Source: JBHIEE01 sp046760445 (lineage in GTDB: Bacteria; Acidobacteriota; Aminicenantia; JdFR-78). From it: DNA of 17,587 nt. This document shows positions 7,493 to 14,879 of the stretch, piece after piece. The notes below the pieces were generated by a model. The model searched no databases, was not told the DNA's origin, and saw only the letters and a list, made by a program, of their open reading frames with translations. Every line of letters begins with the position of its first letter. Positions within the stretch are counted from its first letter, which is position 1. Both the position numbers and the translations under genes were made by a program. Location: contig JBHIEE010000058.1 in NCBI GenBank assembly GCA_046760445.1, positions 1 through 17,587 on the forward strand, given 5' to 3'.

Positions 7493-7497
7493 ATTCT
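7479..7497 (+). terminator. Weak AT-rich hairpin between convergent genes
   Basis: AGAATTTA and TAAATTCT pair perfectly around a 3-base loop and span the rmlD stop codon. The stem is 8 base pairs but nearly all A/T, and no clean T tract follows, so it could act as a weak terminator or be chance in AT-rich DNA. Confidence 0.25.
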
Positions 7498-7511
7498 CAA
7501 TTAATTGCTTC

Positions 7512-7973
7512 TTAATCTTTCTTAAATTTCTTAAATAATTCTTCTGGAAGAGGAGTGATTTCCCCTTGGGAGTTGGTTACAAGATGCACGGTGTATCCTT
7601 CAGCAATTAAATTTTTGTCTTCTTTATTCACTAATTGATAATAGAAAACTGCTTTTTTGGGACTTAATTCATCAACAGTGGTGCGAATGATAAATACTTG
7701 ATCATATCGAAGAGGCTTCTTATACCGACAGAAAGCTTCAGCAACAACAAAATAATAGCCTTGTTCTTCAATTTTTTTGTAAGGAAGGTCTATTTGTCGA
7801 CAATATTCTGTTCTTCCAATTTCAAACCATTCGAAGTAACTAACATTATGAGCAATCCCCATCTGGTCTATTTCAGAATATCTTACCCTTTCTTCGATCT
7901 CAACAAAATTTGATTGATGAGGAGTAAACCGGAAGCTATCCCCAGATTTTTCCGAGTCTCTGGAGTTCTTCAT
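7512..7973 (-). CDS. YbgC/4HBT-type acyl-CoA thioesterase (hotdog fold)
   Basis: The product is about 153 residues. The hotdog motif 'RVRYSEIDQMGIAHNVSYFEWFEIGRTE' region is the 4-hydroxybenzoyl-CoA thioesterase signature, with the catalytic Asp in EIDQMG and the usual aromatic-rich helix after it. The family hydrolyses acyl-CoA thioesters in the cytoplasm. In proteobacteria YbgC sits with Tol-Pal, but no tol genes are here. Start choice: the frame extends to a TTG at 8021. The ATG at 7973 is preferred because it follows an AGGA and cuts the overlap with the preceding DUF507 gene to 38 bases, although about 25 residues before the hotdog core look non-conserved. There is no start codon between the DUF507 stop and the core, so the overlap is real and implies translational coupling. 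Confidence 0.8.
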   Translation of the reverse strand: MKNSRDSEKSGDSFRFTPHQSNFVEIEERVRYSEIDQMGIAHNVSYFEWFEIGRTEYCRQIDLPYKKIEEQGYYFVVAEAFCRYKKPLRYDQVFIIRTTVDELSPKKAVFYYQLVNKEDKNLIAEGYTVHLVTNSQGEITPLPEELFKKFKKD

Positions 7974-8226
7974 TGTAATATTTCCTGTAAAGGATTTCCC
8001 ATTCTCGACCTCCCTCTTCAATTGTTCTTTTTTGAGATTGAATTTTCTGAATAGCTTTCTTATCTAATTCGTCATAAAGATTAAGTTCCTCTTCGATTGC
8101 TTTAACGATTGTTAAACGGACTTCATTCGGTTCAGCTAAAAAATCTACCTTCTTATCCTCGGAAATAGCATTCAAAATAAGGCGGGAAAGATAGTTAATT
8201 TTTTCACGCGATAACCTACTCCTCAA
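7936..8226 (-). CDS. DUF507 family protein, second of a tandem pair
   Basis: This small, charged, helical cytoplasmic protein (96 residues) carries the DUF507 patterns RLSREKINYLSRLI at the start, AEPNEVRLTIVKAIEEEL in the middle and EWEILYRKYYNEELQRL at the end. Function is unknown. The start is a TTG at 8224-8226 that shares bases with the TGA of the preceding DUF507 gene (TTGA); no ATG is available before the conserved N-terminus. That overlap suggests the two are translated together in equal amounts. Its 3' end overlaps the thioesterase gene. It is clearly related to, but distinct from, its neighbour. Confidence 0.75.
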   Translation of the reverse strand: MRSRLSREKINYLSRLILNAISEDKKVDFLAEPNEVRLTIVKAIEEELNLYDELDKKAIQKIQSQKRTIEEGGREWEILYRKYYNEELQRLGKIWG

Positions 8227-8501
8227 AGCACTATATTCCTTTCTTTAGCTAATTTAGTTTTTATCATTCGAAACAGAGTTTGATATTCTATATTTTCTTT
8301 CCTGATTTGGTCAATATGCTCATTTAATATTTTCCTTACTTCCTGATCAAGTTTATCTTCCAGTAAAAATTCTTCAGTAATAATGTTTTCTATTTTGTCT
8401 GCTAATTTATTTTTATCCTCGAGTATAATTTTCTCCTCATTAATTAAAGTCCGCACAATGGTAAAGGCCATATGTTCTATTTGATTTTTATTCAGCCTCA
8501 T
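8223..8501 (-). CDS. DUF507 family protein, first of a tandem pair
   Basis: The 92-residue helical protein starts MRLNKNQIEHMAFTIVRTL and ends YQTLFRMIKTKLAKERNIVL, both typical of DUF507. A longer frame reaches 8555, but its extra 18 residues (hydrophobic, FLFFLNFF) do not match the family, and the likely promoter lies inside it, so the ATG at 8501 is chosen. No good Shine-Dalgarno is present. Function is unknown; both members are predicted cytoplasmic and K/E-rich, so a paired or heteromeric role is plausible. The gene ends in a TTGA overlap with the second copy. Confidence 0.7.
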   Translation of the reverse strand: MRLNKNQIEHMAFTIVRTLINEEKIILEDKNKLADKIENIITEEFLLEDKLDQEVRKILNEHIDQIRKENIEYQTLFRMIKTKLAKERNIVL

Positions 8502-8511
8502 TTCACTTTTT

Positions 8512-8540
8512 AAAATACAATATTTAGAGAAAAAATTCAA
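8512..8540 (-). promoter_or_regulatory. Candidate promoter of the DUF507-thioesterase unit
   Basis: On the minus strand TTGAAT (8540-8535) and TATTTT (8517-8512) are 17 bases apart. The predicted start is near 8505, only 3-4 bases before the ATG at 8501, so the message would be essentially leaderless. This would make the DUF507 pair and the thioesterase a unit separate from the transporter upstream. Confidence 0.4.
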
Positions 8541-8612
8541 GAAAAAAAGAAACATGAATAATGGAGCATAAAGAAATTGACTTGATTAGCTTTGATCTTG
8601 AATGAGCAGAAT

Positions 8613-8708
8613 CTATTCTCTTTTGCTGTATAAACAAAGAGTATAAACAAAGCCACCGAAACAAACCAAAAAGATAAAAACCATAAAAATAATTGCTTCA
8701 ATCCTCAT
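8613..8708 (-). CDS. Candidate MetS-like small subunit of an NSS transporter
   Basis: A 31-residue ORF starts with ATG 7 bases after the stop codon of the NSS transporter gene. It opens MRIEAIIFMVFIF, has one membrane span (about residues 5-26) and ends with a short basic tail (SKRE). A GGF(V)Y element sits in the middle of the span. This matches the shape and position of the small MetS-type partners (about 30-60 residues, one transmembrane helix, gene directly after the transporter) known from the methionine/alanine importer MetPS of Corynebacterium. The spacing implies translational coupling; the Shine-Dalgarno is weak (a GGA about 13 bases upstream). A 13-base direct duplication lies in its C-terminal codons. 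Homology is inferred by eye from length, topology and context; it could be a chance hydrophobic ORF. Confidence 0.6.
   Translation of the reverse strand: MRIEAIIFMVFIFLVCFGGFVYTLCLYSKRE
8628..8653 (+). repeat. Tandem 13-base direct repeat inside the microprotein gene
   Basis: Two adjacent copies of GTATAAACAAAG(A/C) at 8628-8640 and 8641-8653 differ only at the last base. They lie in the codons for the membrane-exit end of the 31-residue protein. Because 13 is not a multiple of three, the duplication shifts the reading frame between copies. Confidence 0.8.
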
Positions 8709-8715
8709 TTTCTTA

Positions 8716-10170
8716 TTATTCCAAGATTTTTTTGACTATTATTCGATTGAGAAAAATAAAAATTACAATGGCTAAAATTAATTGAAAAACCACTGCCCCA
8801 ACAGTAGAGGAAGAAAAAATTTTAAGCCAGTCAGCTGGATGTTGAGAATAGCTCTGCCAGAACCACCAACTAATCATCGCCACAAATTCAATGGGCAGAA
8901 TAATACTTACTAAATAATCAAACCATCTCCCCACTTTTATTTTATTATCTGAAGCATTTATTAATTCTTCCCTGAATTTTCTCACTCCAAATTTTATTAC
9001 TGCCAGAGTGAAGAAAAATCCACTGACCATTAATCCTAATCCCCAAACCCAATCCTGATTATTAAAAAATCCCATGCTTAAAGCAGAAGGTAAACCACAT
9101 AAGAAACCTGCAGAACCAATAATAATGATAGCTTTTCTTCGAGTCAACCCAGCATCAATCAATATTCGGGTTCCAAGTTCTATCATTGAAATTAATGAGG
9201 AAAAAGCAGCAAATGATAATGTTAGAAAAAATAAAGCTAAGAAAAATGATCCTACAGGAACCTTAGTAAATAGATTGGGAATCCAGATAAAAGTTAATCC
9301 TTGATTTCCGGCTTCCATTACTTCAATTACTTTCTGAAATGAGGATCCAGAACCCGAGAAAAAAGCAAAAATAGTGGGAATAATAGCAATACCGGCCAAA
9401 ATAGAAGCAGTATTATTACCAAAGCCAATGGTAATCGAGGTCAAAACCGGTGTCTCTTTTTGGCGGGAATATACAGCATAGGTTAGAATTAAACCCCATC
9501 CAGCTCCAGTTGACCAAGCAGACTGGCTGAGAGCATTTAACCAGATTTTATAATCCGTTAATTTGGCTAAGTCAGGATAAAACAAAAAGTTCAATCCATC
9601 TACTGCTCCCTCTAAAGTCAAAGCTCTAATAGCAGCGATGATTAGCAAGAGAAATAACGAAGGAATTAATATTTTATTTGCTCGTTCAATTCCTTTAACT
9701 ACTCCAAAATAAATTATCGTGGAACCAATTAAAATAGCTAAAAAATGGAAAAAAACAGGTTCCCAAGAAGAAGTAAAAGATAACCAGAAATTTTCAGAAT
9801 TTTTTTTAATCAAGTTCTGAAAAATTGAAGCAAAGAAATATTTAACACACCAGCCAGTAACCACTGAATAATAAAACATAATAGCAGTAGTAACAAAAGC
9901 GACAAAAGAACCCATCCAGGCAAATTTCTTGCCCATTATTTGCCCAAATGAACCAATCACTCCTACTCGATAATTCTTTCCAATTGAAAATTCAATAATT
10001 AACAAAGGTATAGACCAGAAAAATAAAAAGAGCATCCAAGGAATAATAAATGCTCCACCACCATTCTGGGAAAGAACTCGAGGAAAACGCCAAATATTAC
10101 CGGTTCCGATAGCCATTCCCAATCCGGCTAAAATTATCCCCCATCGAGAAGAAAACATCTCTTTTTTCAT
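8716..10170 (-). CDS. Sodium-coupled NSS/SNF family transporter
   Basis: A 484-residue inner-membrane protein with about 12 hydrophobic helices, the family's usual size. Helix 1 carries the Na+/substrate-site hallmark GNIWRFP (24-30), followed by NGGGAF (36-41). The unwound helix-6 region reads SQSAWSTGAGWG (215-226), and helix 8 has SSLISMIELG. NSS proteins import amino acids or related solutes with Na+. The substrate cannot be read from sequence; some close relatives are labelled sodium:calcium symporters on weak grounds. AGGAG lies 8 bases before the ATG. The gene follows truB by 45 bases and is followed after 7 bases by a one-span microprotein, as in MetP-MetS systems, which points towards small neutral or sulfur amino acids as a guess. 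Confidence 0.9.
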   Translation of the reverse strand: MKKEMFSSRWGIILAGLGMAIGTGNIWRFPRVLSQNGGGAFIIPWMLFLFFWSIPLLIIEFSIGKNYRVGVIGSFGQIMGKKFAWMGSFVAFVTTAIMFYYSVVTGWCVKYFFASIFQNLIKKNSENFWLSFTSSWEPVFFHFLAILIGSTIIYFGVVKGIERANKILIPSLFLLLIIAAIRALTLEGAVDGLNFLFYPDLAKLTDYKIWLNALSQSAWSTGAGWGLILTYAVYSRQKETPVLTSITIGFGNNTASILAGIAIIPTIFAFFSGSGSSFQKVIEVMEAGNQGLTFIWIPNLFTKVPVGSFFLALFFLTLSFAAFSSLISMIELGTRILIDAGLTRRKAIIIIGSAGFLCGLPSALSMGFFNNQDWVWGLGLMVSGFFFTLAVIKFGVRKFREELINASDNKIKVGRWFDYLVSIILPIEFVAMISWWFWQSYSQHPADWLKIFSSSTVGAVVFQLILAIVIFIFLNRIIVKKILE

Positions 10171-10215
10171 TCTTTTTTCTCCTGGTTATCTTCTCCTTTA
10201 ACCTACTATAGTTAA

Positions 10216-11109
10216 TTATTTAAACACAAGAATTGGCTGGAAACCTTGTTTTTTTTGGGCCCTTATTGCTAAAGCTAAAAATCGACCTTCAACATTAAAT
10301 AGTCGAAAAATATTATTTTTCTTACCCAAAATTTTTAAAACACTATCAAGGGTGACCACATTTCCATTTAAAGCTAACTTAGCTCCTTTTTCCTCTAAAA
10401 TAACTTTAGGAAATTGAGGGAGGAGCATTTCCAAGGGTATTATCTTTTCCTCTATTTTATTTTTTTCCTTCATAAACTTTACTTCTTCTAGGGAAAGGCT
10501 TTGAGAAATACTAAACTCCCCGATTTTTGTTCTTTCTAAACTGTAAAGATGAGCCCCAACATCTAAATACTCTCCCAAGTCATGGGCTAATGACCGAATA
10601 TATGTTCCTGCTGAACACTCTGTTTCAAATTCAAGAAAGGGGGGAAGATAATTAACCAATTTAAGAGAAATTATTTTTACTTCTTTGGGTTTTAGGATTA
10701 ATTTTCTACCCTGGCGAGCATATTTATAGAGAGGTTTCCCTTTATACTTTTTGGCTGAATAAGGAGGAGGAATTTGTTCAAACTCTCCTTCAAATTTCTT
10801 GAGAGCCTTTACAATTTCTTCTTCTTTAAATTTAACTTCTTTTTCCTCGGAAGTCGGCTCCCCTTCCCGATCATAAGTAGTAGTTGAAAAGCCTAATCGG
10901 ATTTTTCCATGATAAGTCTTATTTTTCTCAACATAAAACGAAAACAATTTAGTTGCTTTTCCTAAGGCAATAATTAATAATCCTGTGGCTATTGGGTCAA
11001 GGGAACCAAAATGACCTGCTTTCTCAACTCCAAGTAAATTTTTCACCTTTCTAACTACAGCATAGGAAGTCATGCCCAAAGGTTTATTAATCAGAAGGAG
11101 TCCGTTCAT
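10216..11109 (-). CDS. truB: tRNA pseudouridine-55 synthase TruB
   Basis: The 297-residue enzyme makes pseudouridine 55 in the T-loop of tRNAs. The start MNGLLLINKPLGMTSYAVV is typical. The catalytic Asp is D38 in GHFGSLDPIATGLL, where the family consensus is GHxGTLDPxATG, so Phe and Ser are mild departures. The later YARQGRKL and CSAGTYIRSLAHDLG motifs complete the active site, and the C-terminal 60 residues form a PUA-like tail. It follows nrnA by 75 bases with no good Shine-Dalgarno. The usual downstream neighbours ribF, rpsO and pnp are missing; an NSS transporter takes their place. Confidence 0.95.
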   Translation of the reverse strand: MNGLLLINKPLGMTSYAVVRKVKNLLGVEKAGHFGSLDPIATGLLIIALGKATKLFSFYVEKNKTYHGKIRLGFSTTTYDREGEPTSEEKEVKFKEEEIVKALKKFEGEFEQIPPPYSAKKYKGKPLYKYARQGRKLILKPKEVKIISLKLVNYLPPFLEFETECSAGTYIRSLAHDLGEYLDVGAHLYSLERTKIGEFSISQSLSLEEVKFMKEKNKIEEKIIPLEMLLPQFPKVILEEKGAKLALNGNVVTLDSVLKILGKKNNIFRLFNVEGRFLALAIRAQKKQGFQPILVFK

Positions 11110-11184
11110 TTTAGATTGATATTTATCTTTCCCTGTATTAATAATGGATAATTGATTGAAATTCTAATTTTTTAGTTCAATTTC

Positions 11185-12156
11185 TTATATTTTTTTATTC
11201 TTAAGGAATTCAGCCACCTTTGAAGTTACTGTATTCACTACAGTTTGATACTCTCCTGAAATGGAGAAGCCAGCAGCATGAAAATGTCCGCCTCCACCAA
11301 ACATTTCAGCTAAATAGGCAGCATTTATTCTCCCTTTTGATCTAAGGCTCACTCTGAATTTGTTATCATCCATTTGTTTAAAAAATAAAACAATCTCTAT
11401 TCCTTGGATTGAACGAGCAAGAGTGGTAATATCTTCCGTATCAAGCTCCTGTATTTTTAAATCCTCTAAAAACTTCCTGAATAAAGTAATGGAAGCCACT
11501 TTTCCACTACGATTAATCTCTAAAGTAGCAAGAACGCGACCAAGCAGTTTTATTTTTTGAGGAGTATTATTATTAAATAATATTTCATTAATTTTTATTG
11601 GTTCAGCACCCAATCTGATCAATTTGGAACAAATTTCTAAGGCATTGGCAGTAGTATTGGAAAATTGAAACGACCCAGTATCAGAAGCAATCGCTGCATA
11701 AAGATAAGTAGCTATCTCAGGAGTAAATTCTATTTCCAATTTTTCACCAAGATAAAAAGCCATCTCACCAACAGCTGAGGCTTGGGCATCGACCCAATCA
11801 ATACCAGCATAAAAACTATTTGAATGATGGTGATCAATATTAATAAGAAAAGTTCCTTCTATATTCTCTTGGCCAGATCGTGAAACATCAGCACATTCTA
11901 ATAGAATTATTAAAGCAAACTCTCTCTTGTTGATCTGACCTATTTTAATTTTTTCGGCTAATGGAAAGGCATCAAAAGGAAAAGGGGTGTTATCCTTATT
12001 GATAACTTCTGCTCTTTTGCCTAACTGCTCAAACATTAATGCTAAGGCTATCCCGGTGCAGATTGAGTCTCCGTCAGGTCTGAGATGAGAAGTGATTGCT
12101 ATATTCTCGCTATTTTTTATTCGATCGGAAATCTTTTTCACTATTTCTTTGTTCAT
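11185..12156 (-). CDS. nrnA: DHH/DHHA1 phosphoesterase, NrnA-like (nanoRNase / pAp phosphatase)
   Basis: The 323-residue cytoplasmic enzyme degrades 2-5 nt RNA remnants and, in many members, dephosphorylates 3'-phosphoadenosine 5'-phosphate. Visible metal-binding motifs are H24-x3-D28-x-D30 (SHLRPDGDS), the signature D108-H-H in INIDHHHSN and S158-D-T-G. The C-terminal DHHA1 substrate domain has GGGGHFHAAG. The second motif, usually containing Asp (LDxxD-like), reads LLECAD with Glu at 87, a conservative swap at a possible Mn2+ ligand. The gene overlaps the 3' end of rbfA by 47 bases, a strong sign of coupled translation; its own Shine-Dalgarno is weak. The rbfA-nrnA-truB order is conserved in many bacteria. 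Confidence 0.92.
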   Translation of the reverse strand: MNKEIVKKISDRIKNSENIAITSHLRPDGDSICTGIALALMFEQLGKRAEVINKDNTPFPFDAFPLAEKIKIGQINKREFALIILLECADVSRSGQENIEGTFLINIDHHHSNSFYAGIDWVDAQASAVGEMAFYLGEKLEIEFTPEIATYLYAAIASDTGSFQFSNTTANALEICSKLIRLGAEPIKINEILFNNNTPQKIKLLGRVLATLEINRSGKVASITLFRKFLEDLKIQELDTEDITTLARSIQGIEIVLFFKQMDDNKFRVSLRSKGRINAAYLAEMFGGGGHFHAAGFSISGEYQTVVNTVTSKVAEFLKNKKI

Positions 12157-12496
12157 TTTTAATCTTCATTAGAATTCTTTCGATTCTATCTTGATATTCA
12201 ATCGAGTCATCCAAGTCAAAAATTAGCTTAGGATTATACTTCAAATTTAATTTTGATGCAATAGATTTTCTGATATAATTTTGACCTTTATTTAATACAG
12301 AAAGAGTCTTTTCTTTATCTTCGAATTTCCCCAAAACACTGACATAAACTACAGCAGTCTTTAAATCATTACTCATTTTCACATCAGTAACAGTTATAAA
12401 TCCAAGATTAGGATCTTTGAGTTCCCAAAGAATGATTTTACTTATTTCTTCTTTAATTACACTAGCTACTTTTTCTTTCCGACGACTAACACCCAT
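12110..12496 (-). CDS. rbfA: 30S ribosome-binding factor RbfA
   Basis: This 128-residue KH-fold protein aids late 30S subunit maturation and 16S rRNA 5' end processing. The family marks are present: the RRKEKVASVIKEEISKII N-terminal helix, DPNLGFITVTDVKMSNDLKTAVVYVS in the middle, and KYNPKLIFDLDDSIEYQDRIERIL near the end. The charged tail of about 20 residues after that is unconserved and is encoded in the overlap with nrnA. The ATG overlaps the stop of a short upstream frame as TAATG. It lies 97 bases after the DUF503 gene. Confidence 0.95.
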   Translation of the reverse strand: MGVSRRKEKVASVIKEEISKIILWELKDPNLGFITVTDVKMSNDLKTAVVYVSVLGKFEDKEKTLSVLNKGQNYIRKSIASKLNLKYNPKLIFDLDDSIEYQDRIERILMKIKNEQRNSEKDFRSNKK

Positions 12497-12595
12497 TAGT
12501 CTTCTCTCAAATTTTTACCAAAAAGTCCACATACTCCACAATATACAATTCTTTTTTTAAATGTATGGACAGAGGCAACGCTTATTTAAATATAT

Positions 12596-12877
12596 TTAAA
12601 TATATTCAATTCTGAAATTAATTAACTGACCATCCAGATTGTTTTCAATTTCTTTTAAAATCTTATGAAACATTTTTTCAATGGTCGCTTTTTGGTTGTT
12701 AATTGCCACTAACCCAATCTTAGTTATTTGCCATTTATCTACAAAATCTAACTCAGCAAAAGAAACATTAAATTTGGGTTTTATTTTATCTTTTAATTTG
12801 TTAATTACTTGACGCTTTTCTTTTAATGAGTGAGCGTAAGGAAGATAGATTTCAAAAGTAATTAATCCAATGATCAT
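12596..12877 (-). CDS. ylxP: DUF503 protein (YlxP family)
   Basis: The 93-residue protein starts MIIGLITFEIYLPYAHSLKEKR, the family's hallmark (SLKEKR then a helix). It continues with FNVSFAELDFVDKWQ and the GLVAINNQ strand. DUF503 is a ferredoxin-like small protein found between infB and rbfA in many bacteria; a link to ribosome assembly is assumed from that place, with no established biochemical role. It lies 32 bases after infB. The stop codon falls inside a short 10-base tandem repeat (ATTTAAATAT twice, 12584-12603). Confidence 0.92.
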   Translation of the reverse strand: MIIGLITFEIYLPYAHSLKEKRQVINKLKDKIKPKFNVSFAELDFVDKWQITKIGLVAINNQKATIEKMFHKILKEIENNLDGQLINFRIEYI

Positions 12878-12909
12878 TAGATTTTAATTTCTCTAACTCA
12901 TAAAAACAA

Positions 12910-14856
12910 TTATTGCGGTTTAACTTTTTCAGTGGTAAAGAATTCTAAAATATCTCCTACTTTAATGTCATTATAATTTTCAATAGCTAATCCACATTCA
13001 AATCCTTTAGTTACTTCATTCACGTCTTCTTTCACTCTTTTTAAAGATGAAACTCGACCTTCATAGACTGGAACATCATTTCTGATTACTTTCACTCTTT
13101 CTTTTCGAAGAATTTTTCCGTCAGTAACATAACATCCAGCCACTACGCCAACTCTCGGTATCCTAAAGATTCTCTTCACCTCAGCTGTCCCTAAATATAT
13201 TTCTTTAACCTTAGGTTCAATCAACCCAGTTAGCGCTTTTTTAATATCTTCAGTTAATTTATAAATAACATTGTAGACTCTGATTTCAACATTTTCCCTT
13301 TCAGCTACTTCAATTATTTTTCGGCTTGGTCTGATGTTAAAACCAATAATTATTGCTTTTGAAGCTGCAGCAAGTAGCACATCTGACTCAGAAATAGTTC
13401 CTGTTGCTGCATGAATGATTTTAATTTTTACTTCATCGGTACTCAATTTTGGCAAAGTATCAGTTAAAACTTCTATTGAGCCCTGAACATCTGCCTTTAA
13501 CACTAAAGAAAGTTCTTTCACTTCTCCTTCTTTTATTCTTTTAAATAAATCATCCAATGTCAAACGTTCTGGCCGAGCAATTTTTCTCTGTTCTAATTGA
13601 GATTGACGATAGGCAACTATCTGTTTGGCTTTATCAATATTAGCCACGACCTGAAATAAATCTCCGGCAGTAGGAACTTTATTAAATCCTAAAATTTCAA
13701 CTGGGGTTGACGGTCCAGCTTCTCTAATTCTGTTCCCATGTTCATCAAATAAAGCCTTTGCTTTTCCATAGCATATTCCAGAAATGAAAGCATCTCCGGG
13801 CCGAAGTATACCATGTTGAATAATCACAGTAGCAAGAGGCCCTTTTTTGGAATCTAACCGAGCTTCTAAAACTACACCTTGAGCAGAAATTTTAGGATTA
13901 GCCTTCAATTCCACCATATCGCTAACTAAAATTATCATTTCTAATAAATCATTAATTCCTATTTTCTCCTTGGCTGAAACTTCCACACAAACTGCATCTC
14001 CCCCCAATTCCTCAGGAATTACCCCATGGTGAGTAAGTTGTTTTTTAACTTTCTGAACATCTGAATTCGGTTTATCTACCTTATTTATAGCAATTAAAAT
14101 CGGCACTCCTGCAGCTTTAGCATGATTTATTGCTTCAATAGTCTGAGGCATTACTCCGTCATCAGCCGCGATCACTAATATCACTAAATCGGTAACCTTT
14201 GCTCCTCGAGCTCTCATTCGCGTGAAAGCTTCATGTCCAGGGGTATCAATAAAAACAATTGGCTTTCCGTCAAACTTAACCTGGTAAGCTCCAATATGTT
14301 GAGTTATTCCTCCTGATTCTTTTGCAACAACATTTGTCTTCCTGATAGCATCAAGAAGAGTCGTTTTCCCATGATCAACATGTCCCATAACAGTAACCAC
14401 CGGGGGACGAGAAACCAAATCTTCTGGTTTCTCCTCTGCCTGAATGAGCTGTTCCTCTTCCAAGCTAACAACCTCAATATCAATTTCGAATTCTTTAGCG
14501 ATTTCCTGGGCTAATGAAGAATCAATTGATTGATTAACAGTAACCATTAAACCCTTGGTGAATAATCTCTGGATAATATCTTTAGCTTTAATTTGAATTT
14601 TTTCACTTAACTCTTTAAGCGTAATTCCTTCTCTAATCTGAATTTTGGGCGCTTTTTCCTCAGCTAATTCTGTTTGGCTCATCGGTTTTTCTTTTCTTTG
14701 AGCTTTTTCTTTTTTAATAAATTTTCTAATTTTCTCAGCTGTCTCCTCATCAATCACACTCTGATGACTTTTAAAGGGAATCTTCCATTGAGAAAGAACA
14801 TCCATTACTTCATTATTTGAAATTCCAATTTCTTTAGCTAATTGATATATTCTCAT
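12910..14856 (-). CDS. infB: Translation initiation factor IF-2
   Basis: IF-2 is a GTPase that delivers fMet-tRNA to the 30S subunit and promotes subunit joining. From the chosen start it has 648 residues, at the short end of the family. Two IF2_N modules are visible (MRIYQLAKEIGIS onward, and EGITLKELSEKIQIK onward), joined by a charged linker of only about 25 residues. The G domain has GHVDHGKT, DTPGHEAF and NKVD, with SAK for G5. The beta-barrel domains and C-terminal tRNA-binding domain follow. Start: an ATG at 14871 has its GGA only one base away, whereas the ATG at 14856 has AGGA at a 4-base gap and begins MRIYQLAKE, the usual IF-2 N-terminus. It lies 23 bases after nusA. Confidence 0.95.
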   Translation of the reverse strand: MRIYQLAKEIGISNNEVMDVLSQWKIPFKSHQSVIDEETAEKIRKFIKKEKAQRKEKPMSQTELAEEKAPKIQIREGITLKELSEKIQIKAKDIIQRLFTKGLMVTVNQSIDSSLAQEIAKEFEIDIEVVSLEEEQLIQAEEKPEDLVSRPPVVTVMGHVDHGKTTLLDAIRKTNVVAKESGGITQHIGAYQVKFDGKPIVFIDTPGHEAFTRMRARGAKVTDLVILVIAADDGVMPQTIEAINHAKAAGVPILIAINKVDKPNSDVQKVKKQLTHHGVIPEELGGDAVCVEVSAKEKIGINDLLEMIILVSDMVELKANPKISAQGVVLEARLDSKKGPLATVIIQHGILRPGDAFISGICYGKAKALFDEHGNRIREAGPSTPVEILGFNKVPTAGDLFQVVANIDKAKQIVAYRQSQLEQRKIARPERLTLDDLFKRIKEGEVKELSLVLKADVQGSIEVLTDTLPKLSTDEVKIKIIHAATGTISESDVLLAAASKAIIIGFNIRPSRKIIEVAERENVEIRVYNVIYKLTEDIKKALTGLIEPKVKEIYLGTAEVKRIFRIPRVGVVAGCYVTDGKILRKERVKVIRNDVPVYEGRVSSLKRVKEDVNEVTKGFECGLAIENYNDIKVGDILEFFTTEKVKPQ

Positions 14857-14864
14857 CTTTTCCT
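14857..14864 (-). promoter_or_regulatory. Ribosome binding site that fixes the infB start
   Basis: AGGAAAAG directly precedes the ATG at 14856, with AGG 5 bases from it. The other candidate ATG at 14871 has its GGA practically touching it, too close for initiation, so the downstream ATG is favoured. Confidence 0.6.
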
Positions 14865-14879
14865 GACTCATTCCTTATC

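Noticed and set aside
9074..9304. 76-residue plus-strand frame inside the NSS transporter gene
   Set aside because: Antisense to strongly conserved membrane helices; composition follows the complementary codons.
11158..11184. GAAATT...AATTTC hairpin between nrnA and truB as a terminator
   Set aside because: The stem is all A/T in its main arm with a 3-base bulge and no following T tract on the transcribed strand.
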